Part shown: positions 17,788 to 26,347 of the stretch, piece after piece
Numbering within the stretch: the stretch's first letter is position 1
Layout: every line of letters begins with the position of its first letter
Virus record (IMG/VR): IMGVR_UViG_3300032213_000108
Location: 1-37,974 of that record
Strand: one strand, 5' to 3'
DNA: 37,974 nt
Origin: a virus
Translations under genes and position numbers: made by a program
Notes under the pieces: generated by a model
What the model saw: only the letters and a program-made list of their open reading frames with translations
Database searches by the model: none
What the model was told of the DNA's origin: nothing

Positions 17788-18236
17788 TATCTACCCTCAA
17801 AGAGCGCACGTTCATCTAATCTACGAATTTGTAGGCCTCGCAATATTTTACCACCTGCACGACAATATTTTACTAACGAATCCATAGCCGCCTTTTTATT
17901 GCCCCTAAGCAACGCTTGACGGATGGTTGATCTTTGAAAGCATCCAAGACCCAAATTAAAGCAAAAGCTGACAAGAGCGTCAAACTCATGTTGTCGTAAA
18001 GACACGTTAGGTAACATCTTACATACTCCCAACTCGAAGCGACGTAGGTCTGATTTAAGAATTCCATCTATTTCTTCCTGTGAAAAAGTTCTGTTATAAG
18101 AATCAGGCAACAATTTGCCATCGCCGATAAGGTGACCCACACCAACAGTCCACAAGTTTGCAGGACAACGATAGGGACGACTACGCACACCCTCGTGATG
18201 TTTGATAAGAGCGATAGCAGCTTTTGATACATTCAC
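17787..18236 (-). CDS. Endolysin, T4-type lysozyme (GH24)
   Basis: 149 residues. The fold signature of phage lysozymes is clear: a Glu in HHEGVRSRPYRC (E15), Cys24 at the position of T4 Asp20, and Thr30 in LWTVGVGH at the position of T4 Thr26. A second conserved block is QHEFDALVSFCFNLG. The enzyme cleaves the glycan strands of peptidoglycan. There is no signal anchor, so release should depend on the holin encoded just before it. The start codon is GTG (18236-18234), directly after the holin TAA, with only a weak GGGAAAAG ahead, so translation probably relies on coupling. Cys in place of Asp is found in other active GH24 phage enzymes. Confidence 0.9.
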   Translation of the reverse strand: MNVSKAAIALIKHHEGVRSRPYRCPANLWTVGVGHLIGDGKLLPDSYNRTFSQEEIDGILKSDLRRFELGVCKMLPNVSLRQHEFDALVSFCFNLGLGCFQRSTIRQALLRGNKKAAMDSLVKYCRAGGKILRGLQIRRLDERALFEGR

Positions 18237-18722
18237 TTATTTCTTTTCCCAAGTTCTAGCTCCAAAGTAGAAGCCAATAATAGAACCTACAATAGCCATT
18301 TCATCAGATGAAAATATAACATCCATAGACTCACGACTAAACCCTACAGTTTTGACAGCCCAAATAAATCCTGCTATATCTACAAATATAAGTAGTCCTA
18401 CAAAAGTGAAAGCAACAATAGGGCGGACAGCTGCGTTAAGAGTTCTAACCCATGGGGCTGCATCGTGTACAAGTTTTGCATCATGCTCATAAAGTGCTTG
18501 CCTTTCTTGTGCAAATGTTTCTGCATAAGTACCCTCCAATTCAATAGCGGCTATTTTTTCTTGTGATTGAAAACCTTTTTCAGCCATGAGCATAGCTTGT
18601 TCGTTTTGCATTCTTGCCATTTCACGTTCATGAGATTGATCCCCTTTTTGCTGAAAAAATCCTAGTATGCTAGGTAACCCTGCAGTAGCAAATCCTAATA
18701 TAGATGATAATATGCTAAACAT
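18237..18722 (-). CDS. Holin, three-transmembrane type
   Basis: 161 residues. Predicted membrane segments are at about 2-22, 101-123 and 141-155, separated by a charged helical region (28-90) and ending in RTWEKK. This matches the 3TM holin family often found beside GH24 endolysins in aquatic phages. It would form the inner-membrane lesion that lets lysozyme reach the cell wall and so set lysis time. It lies directly upstream of the lysozyme and overlaps the 90-aa membrane protein gene by one base. Confidence 0.8.
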   Translation of the reverse strand: MFSILSSILGFATAGLPSILGFFQQKGDQSHEREMARMQNEQAMLMAEKGFQSQEKIAAIELEGTYAETFAQERQALYEHDAKLVHDAAPWVRTLNAAVRPIVAFTFVGLLIFVDIAGFIWAVKTVGFSRESMDVIFSSDEMAIVGSIIGFYFGARTWEKK

Positions 18723-18994
18723 TATTTACCCTTTCTTTGTATATCGTGTTCTTCTAAAATTCTAATACGTACGTTAAGTTCGCCCATCTGAGCTCTTAAT
18801 TCTTCTTTTAACTTAGCTCTTGCTTCTGCTGATATAGGGCTGTCAGTTGGTACACCTTGTTCTGTAATAAGGTTAGGCATTTTAGATTTGATACTAATGA
18901 GGTCTGCTTGTATAGACGCCATAGATGTAAGTAACCAAGCAATAGCCGAGACTATCACTGGGAACAACATATTGGTTATTTTTTCCATATTCAT
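18722..18994 (-). CDS. Small membrane/coiled-coil protein of the lysis cassette
   Basis: 90 residues with one N-terminal membrane helix (about 8-26) and a charged C-terminal helix (57-85). The middle has KMPNLITEQGVPTDSPISAEAR. It resembles small uncharacterised proteins that precede the 3TM holin in similar phages. A spanin-like or holin-regulating role is possible, but there is no lipobox, and no partner spanin is visible. AGGAG lies 6 bases ahead of the first ATG; a second Met at residue 3 is an alternative start. Confidence 0.6.
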   Translation of the reverse strand: MNMEKITNMLFPVIVSAIAWLLTSMASIQADLISIKSKMPNLITEQGVPTDSPISAEARAKLKEELRAQMGELNVRIRILEEHDIQRKGK

Positions 18995-19003
18995 AATTAG
19001 CTC

Positions 19004-22000
19004 CTAAAAGAGTAAGAAGAAGTTTCCTGTAGTTACGGTAAATATCCATCCAGTATTGTTACCTCCATTAGTGGAGTTTACCCCTGCAAACCAAGTATTT
19101 GCTGGGGTTGCAGCAGAGTTACTAATACTTAAATAATTTATTCCTGTTATTTGACCACCACCTGATTTAGCAAGAGTAAATGTACCACTTGCACCAGTTC
19201 TTGAAAGTGTAACAACATTGCCCGCCGTTCCTGTAATAGTCCAATTAGATACTGTTGTAGTTACATTAGGAAATGTAATAGTATATGCAACTATTTTTGT
19301 GGAGGCTAATGTATTAAATGTATTAGTACCTGTTATAGTTAATGGAGATCCTCCGGTGAGACCACCTATGGTTAAATTGTTGTAAGTAAGGCTACCCCCT
19401 GCAAAAGTTCTAGCTGTAAAACTTATATCAGATAATACTATTGTTGACGTATTAGCGTTTAATGTAAGATTTGTAGAGGTAGTACAATCCCAAACTGTTC
19501 CTGTTCCTGATAATGTCCAAGTGCCAGAACCCATGGTAATTGTTCTAACATTGCTATTGCTTGATGAAAAGTTTGCGGCAGTAAAATCTTGATTACTTGC
19601 GTTAAATGTGCCGTTGGTTAGTGTGTATGTACCATTTGAAACAAAAGCATCTCCTAATGCCACTGTTCCTCCTACACCACTTTGAGTTACAGGGCCAAGT
19701 GTTTTACCGCCTGATGTAATTGTTTGGGTACCTGATGTTGCAGCTAATGTCCATAAACCTGTGGGAGTAGTATATGTCATGCCAGCTACTAAAGTTATAC
19801 TTCCAATAATAGTATATGTAGCGGTGCCTGGTGCCCATGTACCTGTAAATCCAGTGAAGTTTAAGTTTCTGACATTGGAACCTGTAGTTAATGTTAAAGC
19901 ATATGTGCCTGTAGTGAAGTTAAAGTTAAGTGGATTAGTTATCGTGCTTCCTGCAGTAGACCCAGCAGAAATAGTAGTAGCAGTTGCAGAATTGTTTGAT
20001 ATATTTACAGTAGGTGTGCCTGTAAAGCTAAAAGCTGTAGCTGTAGCCATATTAAAAACTGTTCCAGACCCTGTAGTTGTAATGTTACCTGTACCAAATT
20101 GAATAGATCTTGTACTAGACGTGTTCGAGCTAAACGTGTCACAAGTTAATGTTGCAGTATTAGTGCCTAAATCTAATATACCAAATTGTAATGCAAATCT
20201 TCCACTAGTAGTTAAATTGTCGGCTAATCGAAGTCCGCCACCACCATCTTTATCAACAGGATTTATAGTTTTGCCAGCTGATGTAATAATTTGAGTACCA
20301 GATTGAAGTCCAAATCTTACAACTCCTGTACTTGTTACTGTAGACATGCCAGATACTAAGGTTAAGTCACCTACGTCAATAGATACTGCATTAACACTTT
20401 GAGACCATGTTCCAGTAAATCCTGTAAAGTTGAGAGACGCTACAGATCCTACAAAACTTACTACATCTGTTCCAGCAGTGCCAAATGAAAACTGATTACT
20501 TGACCCTGAACCTGCAGTAAAAGGAGATGATATTGAACCGAAGTTAAATGTTCTTGTTCCAGTTGAGCCACTATAGTTTGAAACAATTTTAGCTGTACCT
20601 GAGTAGGAAAAGTTTGAAGCAGTTGATGTATTCCAAACAGTTGTATTATTTCCAGTCAAAGTAATTTGACCAGTACCAAAAGCTATAGTACGAGTATTAG
20701 AATTACTTGAAGCAAACGCATTACATGTTAATGTTTGATTAGCTAGATTTACTGTACCTGCTGTAAAGTTGTAGTTGCCTGTAGTTGTTAATATTCCAGG
20801 ACCTGTAGCACTTAAATTAAATATTCCTGATGTATGAGTAACGCCTGTGCAATTAAGTGTACCATTAGTAATAGTTGTGCTACCATAAACATTATTGATT
20901 GTAACAGTAGTAATTCCAGTTTCAGTTTGTGAATTTAAATTAAAGGTACCTCTTGTTAATGTTAATGTAGTTGTATTAACAGTTAAAGCATCTAATAGTT
21001 GAACAGACCCAGCAGTATCAATTGTAATTGGACCTAATGTTTTTCCTGCAGATGTGATAGTTTGATTACTACTAGTTGCAATAGTATATCTAATTACAAT
21101 AATACCTTGAGCGCCAAATGCTCCCTGACCATTAGAAGTAGATCCGCCACCAGCACCACCATATAGCCCACCATTTCCGCCAATATGGCCAAGTCCAGAA
21201 GTACCCTCACCTGCACCGCCACCGCCACCTCCTGAACCAGCTGTAGCAGAATTAGAAGTTTGAGTCCAATATGTTCCTGAAGATCCGTTACTAGCTTTGC
21301 CTGTGTTACCACCAGCTCCACCGCCGCCGCCACCACCATTTGAACCAATTGTACCGTCAGTAGTGACTGATCCTCCTGTACCAGCAGTTTGACCAGCCGA
21401 TGCACCACCAGGACGTCCTTGGGTACTAGCAGTAGAACCTGTTCCTGCTGTTCCTGCCACAGTAAATGTGGCTCCAGAACCACCACCAGGACCGCCAGCA
21501 TTACTAGTACCACTTAATGTATTACCCCCAATACCACCAGCGCCTCCTGGTCCCGCAGCTCCACCACCACCAGATTTAGACGCAGTGGCTCCAGTGCCGC
21601 TCTCGCCACTATTACCTCCACCACGCGTAATATTTCCCACACTGTTAGCTATAGTCCCGCCAGAAACACTAGTGGTAGCAGTTGTAGACACTCCACCACT
21701 ACCCCCAGCTGCTTTAATACCTGATGTAGTTGTAGGTGAAGCTGAACCAAACCATGTATCTCCACCATTTTGACCGACTGCACCAATCGCACCAGTAGAA
21801 CCGCCAACACCTATTTGATAAGAAATATTAGTTGAACCAGGTACCCATGCTGATGTATTAATACTAGTAGATATTGCATAAGCACCACCTCCACCGCCAG
21901 ATGATTGACCACCAGAACCACCTTGGCCACCACCACCAATACCTTCTACAGAGTCAAGACTACCAAAATTAGCAGGTACCGTCCAAGTTTGAGTTGTTCC

Positions 22001-23803
22001 TGGACTATTAGTAAGAAAGACAACAGTAGGTTCATCACTTCCAAATGACCATTGTCCAGTGCCAGCGGTAAATGTCATGCCGGCTACAAGTGTTAGATTG
22101 CCAAAGTAAGTACAAGTAGCAGTTGATGGACTCCAAGAACCTGTAAAGCCTGTGAAGTTTAAGTTTCTGACATTGGAACCTGTAGTTAATGTTAAAGCAT
22201 ATGTGCCTGTAGTAAAGTTAAAGTTAAGTGCATTACTATCTAAACCGCCTGTTGTTCCTGCAGTAACAGTCGTAGCAGTTGCACTGTTATTAGATATGTT
22301 AATTGTTGGTGTGCCAGTATAGGTAAGGCCTGTTGCAGTTGCAGTTGTAAATGCTGTACCTGAACCTGTAGTTGTAATATTACCTGTACCAAACGCAATA
22401 GCACGAGTATTAGAGTTACTAGATGAAAACGCATCGCACGTTAATGTGGTTGTATTAGTGCTAAGCGTTATAGTTCCACGAGTTAAGGTTACTGTTGCAC
22501 TTGCAGTAAGAGCACTAGGTAATGTCCAGTTTCCTCCGGGACCGTCAAATGTTAATGATGAAAATGATTTACCATTTGTAGTAATAGTTTGTGTAGTAGC
22601 AGATCCTAATGTAATAGTATTAGCGTTTGTATTTGCACTAAATGAACCTCCAGCTGGGAATGATAAATCTCCATACACAGATAAGGTTGATGATGCTGCA
22701 CCTAATATAATAGCTTGAGACGCAGTGACTGTCAGGTTTCTACATACACCTCCAGTCATTGTAATGGTACCTGTGCCAGAGTTTGTATCTATAATTACAT
22801 TAGTGGAAGGTGTTGGTACAGATGCTCCACCTGCTCCACCTGAAGTTAAAGACCAATTAGTTGTAGTTGTTGTGTTCCAAGTACCAGTACCGCCTACCCA
22901 ATATCTTGTTGCAGGAGTATTATCATAGGTAATAACAATAATACCTCGTGCGCCATTACCACCAGAACCAGCTCCACCAGCACCGCCGCCACCATAGTTT
23001 CCCCCTGCACCGCCAGTTGCTCCTGTAGCACCGCCACCGCCACCGCCACCTGAACCTGCAGTAAGAGGAGGAGAAGTTTGAGTCCAATAATTACCTGTAG
23101 CACCTGCACCGCCAGGGCTTCCTCCAGATGTGCTTCCAAAACCACCACCCCCACCACCACCAGTGCCAACAGTACCAGCCGTACCAGCTACTGAACCAGA
23201 TGTACTTCCAGCACCACCACCCGTACCACCACCACCGTTACCACCAGCGCCACCAGCTGAGGCTGAAGCTGCGCCAGCATTAGAACCAGCAGCAGAAAGT
23301 CCAGCACCCCCTCCACCACCACCACGACCAGTAGTATTACTATTACCAACACCGCCGTTACCACCAATACCTCCAGGTCCAGCGGCACCGCCACCGCCAG
23401 CAGCAGTTAGAGATGCAAAATTTGCGCCATTACCACCAGCAAATTTAGTTGTACCTACAGAATTTACAGAAGATCCACCAGCACCACCGGTTGCTCCTGA
23501 ACTAGAAGCTCCAGCTTTAGCTAATATACCAGTCGTAGTTGTTGGAGTTGCTGAGCCAAACCAAGTATCTGTAGCTGCTGCACCTACTTGATAAGATATT
23601 CCTGTTGTGCCTGGAATCCATGAAGTTGCAGTAATGGTATTAGACGCCGCGTAAGCTCCGCCACCGCCACCAGCTGCACTAAGACCAGCACCAGCATTAC
23701 CACCACCACCAATACCTTCTACTGTAGTAAGTGTAGCGAAGTCAGTAGGTACTGTCCAAGTACCCGTTCCTATATTGCTAAGAAAGACGACTATAGTTGC
23801 CAT
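19004..23803 (-). CDS. Giant glycine-rich fibre or adhesin-like protein
   Basis: 1599 residues, the second-largest protein in the window. It has two Gly-rich modules (about 30-295 and 595-905). Each starts with a TWTVP...VEGIGGGG segment and ends in a GIIVI(T/R)Y strand, like the Gly-rich C-terminal domains of phage fibres. Between and after them are Thr/Ser/Asn-rich repeats with TLTRGTxxL, SSSNSNTRxIxFGTG and NVRNLNFTGFTG motifs, which suggest a beta-solenoid. The gene lies between a tail-fibre gene and the lysis genes, consistent with receptor binding. Trimeric Gly-rich sandwiches are known in phage adhesins, but that fold is only inferred here. No catalytic motif is visible. Confidence 0.7.
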   Translation of the reverse strand: MATIVVFLSNIGTGTWTVPTDFATLTTVEGIGGGGNAGAGLSAAGGGGGAYAASNTITATSWIPGTTGISYQVGAAATDTWFGSATPTTTTGILAKAGASSSGATGGAGGSSVNSVGTTKFAGGNGANFASLTAAGGGGAAGPGGIGGNGGVGNSNTTGRGGGGGGAGLSAAGSNAGAASASAGGAGGNGGGGTGGGAGSTSGSVAGTAGTVGTGGGGGGGFGSTSGGSPGGAGATGNYWTQTSPPLTAGSGGGGGGGATGATGGAGGNYGGGGAGGAGSGGNGARGIIVITYDNTPATRYWVGGTGTWNTTTTTNWSLTSGGAGGASVPTPSTNVIIDTNSGTGTITMTGGVCRNLTVTASQAIILGAASSTLSVYGDLSFPAGGSFSANTNANTITLGSATTQTITTNGKSFSSLTFDGPGGNWTLPSALTASATVTLTRGTITLSTNTTTLTCDAFSSSNSNTRAIAFGTGNITTTGSGTAFTTATATGLTYTGTPTINISNNSATATTVTAGTTGGLDSNALNFNFTTGTYALTLTTGSNVRNLNFTGFTGSWSPSTATCTYFGNLTLVAGMTFTAGTGQWSFGSDEPTVVFLTNSPGTTQTWTVPANFGSLDSVEGIGGGGQGGSGGQSSGGGGGAYAISTSINTSAWVPGSTNISYQIGVGGSTGAIGAVGQNGGDTWFGSASPTTTSGIKAAGGSGGVSTTATTSVSGGTIANSVGNITRGGGNSGESGTGATASKSGGGGAAGPGGAGGIGGNTLSGTSNAGGPGGGSGATFTVAGTAGTGSTASTQGRPGGASAGQTAGTGGSVTTDGTIGSNGGGGGGGAGGNTGKASNGSSGTYWTQTSNSATAGSGGGGGGAGEGTSGLGHIGGNGGLYGGAGGGSTSNGQGAFGAQGIIVIRYTIATSSNQTITSAGKTLGPITIDTAGSVQLLDALTVNTTTLTLTRGTFNLNSQTETGITTVTINNVYGSTTITNGTLNCTGVTHTSGIFNLSATGPGILTTTGNYNFTAGTVNLANQTLTCNAFASSNSNTRTIAFGTGQITLTGNNTTVWNTSTASNFSYSGTAKIVSNYSGSTGTRTFNFGSISSPFTAGSGSSNQFSFGTAGTDVVSFVGSVASLNFTGFTGTWSQSVNAVSIDVGDLTLVSGMSTVTSTGVVRFGLQSGTQIITSAGKTINPVDKDGGGGLRLADNLTTSGRFALQFGILDLGTNTATLTCDTFSSNTSSTRSIQFGTGNITTTGSGTVFNMATATAFSFTGTPTVNISNNSATATTISAGSTAGSTITNPLNFNFTTGTYALTLTTGSNVRNLNFTGFTGTWAPGTATYTIIGSITLVAGMTYTTPTGLWTLAATSGTQTITSGGKTLGPVTQSGVGGTVALGDAFVSNGTYTLTNGTFNASNQDFTAANFSSSNSNVRTITMGSGTWTLSGTGTVWDCTTSTNLTLNANTSTIVLSDISFTARTFAGGSLTYNNLTIGGLTGGSPLTITGTNTFNTLASTKIVAYTITFPNVTTTVSNWTITGTAGNVVTLSRTGASGTFTLAKSGGGQITGINYLSISNSAATPANTWFAGVNSTNGGNNTGWIFTVTTGNFFLLF
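19854..19932 (-). repeat. 79-bp near-identical intragenic repeat, copy 1
   Basis: It differs by one base from 22152-22230, 2.3 kb away in the same gene. It encodes the end of the FNFTTGTYALTLTTGSNVRN-type unit of the solenoid repeats. Confidence 0.9.
22152..22230 (-). repeat. 79-bp near-identical intragenic repeat, copy 2
   Basis: Partner of 19854-19932. The surrounding units are more diverged, so the identity is patchy, as expected from gene conversion or recent recombination between repeats. Confidence 0.9.
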
Positions 23804-23821
23804 TTATTTTCCTGTATTAAA

Positions 23822-25057
23822 TTAGGTTTGTGCTGCTACTGCAATAACGTCCCAAAATGAATCTGTTGAATTCCATATACAACCAACATAAATTGTTTTA
23901 CCTGCAGGGACAGAAGTTGGTAATGTTACACCAATAGCTCTATAACCATTTGCAGAAGATGACCAAGAAGAAATTGTTTGAGTTGACACTGCATATAATC
24001 GAATTGTTAGCTTTTGTCCATTTGTGGGCGTTCCACTTGGATTTGAGAATGATGATGATCCTGTAAGTAAATAATTAACTTGATCATACGTATCAGATGC
24101 TGGAGTAATCGCGCCTGAAGTGTTAGCAGCAGCAAGTGATCTTGATGTAATACGTTTATTAGTAAGTGTTTGAGCTGTACTTACGTCTACTGTTACCGCA
24201 GTATTAATTGAAATAGTACCTGATGTAGTAATTGTGCCCCCACTTAACCCAGTACCTGCTGTAATACTTGTAACTGTCCCTGATGCAGCTGCTGACCATG
24301 TTGGTAAAGCGCCTGCTCCATTTGATGTTAAAACTTGTCCTGCGGTACCTACTGAAGCAACAGATTGATAGGCACCTGTTGATGTTGTGCCCCCACAAAG
24401 TACAGAGTATGCTGTTTGTGTTGTAGCTCCTGTACCGCCGTTAGCTACAGGAAGTGTGCCAGATACATGCGTAGTAAGTCCTATTTTTCCATATGCTGGA
24501 GCAACGCCTACACCACCTGATATTAATGCATTACCGGTAGCAACATCTGCTAATTGAGATAAAGTACCTGAAGCACTTGCATAGATAATATCGCCTGTTG
24601 TATAAGAAGTTATTGCGGTACCACCGTTGGCTACTGGAACTACAATACTTGTACCTAGAGTAGTTGAAGTTTCAACCACATTTGACCCTGTATTAAACAC
24701 AATTATTGATTTACCAGCAGGCACTGCCACACCTGTACCAGTAGAGTTTTTTACTGTAATAGCAAAGCTTAAAGTGTTATTAATAATATATTGCTTTTCA
24801 ATTGCTGGAACAATTAAGTTTTGAGTAGCGCTTACCGTGCCTATTAGGTTCAAGCGTAGATTACGAGCAGCTTGGGATGTGTTGTTATTGGTTAGAGTTA
24901 AGGTAACATCAGCGCTTGAGAAAGTAACATCAGCAGACCCAGTAATAGCCTCTTCAATTGCTGTGCCTAAATTAATATTGGTCGTGTCGCCCCAAGTACC
25001 AGACTGTTCGCCTGTTCCAATAAGTTCTATTTTTAGATTACTATAGGTGGATGCCAT
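23822..25057 (-). CDS. Tail fibre protein
   Basis: 411 residues. The N-terminus (TYSNLKIELIGTGEQSGTWG, then NLGTAIEEAI) is a conserved phage-fibre attachment module. The middle has repeats with LPVANGGTGATT and the segment DVATGNALISGG, and the C-terminus includes TLTNKRITSRS and a beta-rich tip. Several of these modules also occur in the 919-aa fibre, which suggests exchange between the two. It likely forms a trimeric fibre on the tail. It is preceded by a promoter candidate with a perfect -10, and by AAAGGA 10 bases before the ATG. Confidence 0.75.
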   Translation of the reverse strand: MASTYSNLKIELIGTGEQSGTWGDTTNINLGTAIEEAITGSADVTFSSADVTLTLTNNNTSQAARNLRLNLIGTVSATQNLIVPAIEKQYIINNTLSFAITVKNSTGTGVAVPAGKSIIVFNTGSNVVETSTTLGTSIVVPVANGGTAITSYTTGDIIYASASGTLSQLADVATGNALISGGVGVAPAYGKIGLTTHVSGTLPVANGGTGATTQTAYSVLCGGTTSTGAYQSVASVGTAGQVLTSNGAGALPTWSAAASGTVTSITAGTGLSGGTITTSGTISINTAVTVDVSTAQTLTNKRITSRSLAAANTSGAITPASDTYDQVNYLLTGSSSFSNPSGTPTNGQKLTIRLYAVSTQTISSWSSSANGYRAIGVTLPTSVPAGKTIYVGCIWNSTDSFWDVIAVAAQT

Positions 25058-25095
25058 GTTTTTTAATCCTTTGTTCCTAGTTTGTTTTTGTTTAT

Positions 25096-25122
25096 ATTAT
25101 ACCTTAACTACAAGGTTGTGAA
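25096..25122 (-). promoter_or_regulatory. Candidate promoter ahead of the 411-aa fibre gene
   Basis: On the minus strand, TTCACA (25122-25117), a short 15-base spacer, and TATAAT (25101-25096). The -10 is perfect and the -35 is five of six, but the spacer is shorter than usual. It overlaps the end of the upstream gene and sits in a 46-base gap. Confidence 0.45.
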
Positions 25123-26324
25123 GTATTAATTGTGTCCCAACTTGGCGTTTGGTCGTCGTTTATATCTGTCCATGTACCTGAAGGCGTTGAAATTGTAGAC
25201 CAACTTGGCGTTTGAGCATCGTTTATATCTACCCATACCCCAGCCGGTGTTGCAATAGCATTCCACGAAGGTGTTTGGCTATCGTCAATTCTAAACCAAC
25301 CGTTATAGCATATATCATCAAGTAAAGTTATTGCCTCAATGATTGACTGTGAAAAATTAGACTGCTGAGTAGATGCATCGTTTAACTCTATATTTTCTAC
25401 TCTTACTACGACAAATTGATTAACTGCAAAACTATCATCATTAGCTGTAAGAGGCTCAGTAATAGTAAATAGATAAGCAAACCCGATAGCCTCAGCGTCT
25501 TCTATTACTATATCTTCTACTTGTGTAACAGTAAAATTAGAGACAATACTATTTAAATCGGCTATATTTATGTCTTCAATTGTAGATACTGCAAACTGAG
25601 CTGTAATAGTAGGCGTGTCATTTAAATCTACATTTTCTGATCTATCCACTGCAAACTGAGCTGCAATAGTAGGCGTATCATTTAAATTTACATTTTCTGC
25701 TTTAGATACACTAAACTGCGCTGCAATAGCACGAGTATCATTTAAATCTACATTTTCTGTTCTATTTACTGCAAACTGAGCTGCAATAGCGGGTGTATCA
25801 TTTAAATTAACATTTTCTGACCTAGATACCGCAAACTGCGCTGCAATAGCTTCTATATCATCAAGTCTACTATTTTCTGTTAATACATCTACATATTGAG
25901 CTGCTAGTGTAGCTGAATCATTAAAATTAGCATTTTCAGTTGCTGACTGTAAAGCCGCAAAAAAGGGTACTAGTACATCATTTAAATTAACATTTTCTGT
26001 AACACTTTGTGAGAACCCAGCTGATATTGTTTGTTGATTTTCTACTGTTTGATTCTCAGTAATACTTTGTAAGAAGTTAAACTGATCTGATCTAACATCA
26101 TTTACACTTATAAGTTCATTAAGAGTTCCAATGAATAAAGCACCTAGTGAATTAAAGTCATCTATTTCAGTTATAGGTTCAGTAATACTTTGTGTAAAAC
26201 CCCAAACTTGAGCATTATTATCAGCTATACCAAAGTTTTCAGTTAATGACTCAAAAAAACTAGCCCCTCCTCCTGAAGGCAGCGCAGCAAACGGTACCTC
26301 GGCAAATGAAGCGTATCCAAACAT
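25104..26324 (-). CDS. Repeat-containing structural protein (20-residue repeats)
   Basis: 406 residues. The N-terminus MFGYASFAEVPFAALPSGG is a motif known from phage structural proteins. The body is made of about a dozen 20-residue repeats of the form AIAAQFxVxRxENVNLNDTP, acidic and strand/turn-like. The last part has three 21-residue repeats centred on QTPSW and WxDIND. Such repeats should build an extended shaft or a decorated surface, probably on a tail fibre or appendage. It lies between two fibre genes. No enzymatic motif is present. Confidence 0.6.
   Translation of the reverse strand: MFGYASFAEVPFAALPSGGGASFFESLTENFGIADNNAQVWGFTQSITEPITEIDDFNSLGALFIGTLNELISVNDVRSDQFNFLQSITENQTVENQQTISAGFSQSVTENVNLNDVLVPFFAALQSATENANFNDSATLAAQYVDVLTENSRLDDIEAIAAQFAVSRSENVNLNDTPAIAAQFAVNRTENVDLNDTRAIAAQFSVSKAENVNLNDTPTIAAQFAVDRSENVDLNDTPTITAQFAVSTIEDINIADLNSIVSNFTVTQVEDIVIEDAEAIGFAYLFTITEPLTANDDSFAVNQFVVVRVENIELNDASTQQSNFSQSIIEAITLLDDICYNGWFRIDDSQTPSWNAIATPAGVWVDINDAQTPSWSTISTPSGTWTDINDDQTPSWDTINTSQPCS
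25137..25290 (-). repeat. 63-bp tandem repeat (three units)
   Basis: Units of 63 bp encode 21 residues around DxQTPSWxxI. The first two units are the most alike; the third is diverged. Confidence 0.75.
25561..26040 (-). repeat. 60-bp tandem repeat array, about eight units
   Basis: The period is exactly 60 bp, so the frame is kept; units 25591-25850 are the most alike, and outer units fade into weaker copies. Each encodes a 20-residue unit ending in ENVNLND. Confidence 0.9.
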
Positions 26325-26347
26325 TTAATTACCTCTACGCACTATTA

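Noticed and set aside
19761-23591. Plus-strand Pro/Val-rich ORFs opposite the giant fibre gene (for example 23130-23591)
   Set aside because: They are the complements of glycine-rich codons on the minus strand; Pro-rich composition and lack of ribosome sites mark them as shadows.
25561-26040. CRISPR-like array from the 60-bp periodicity
   Set aside because: There are no identical repeats separated by unique spacers; each unit is coding, in frame, and the protein has 20-residue repeats.
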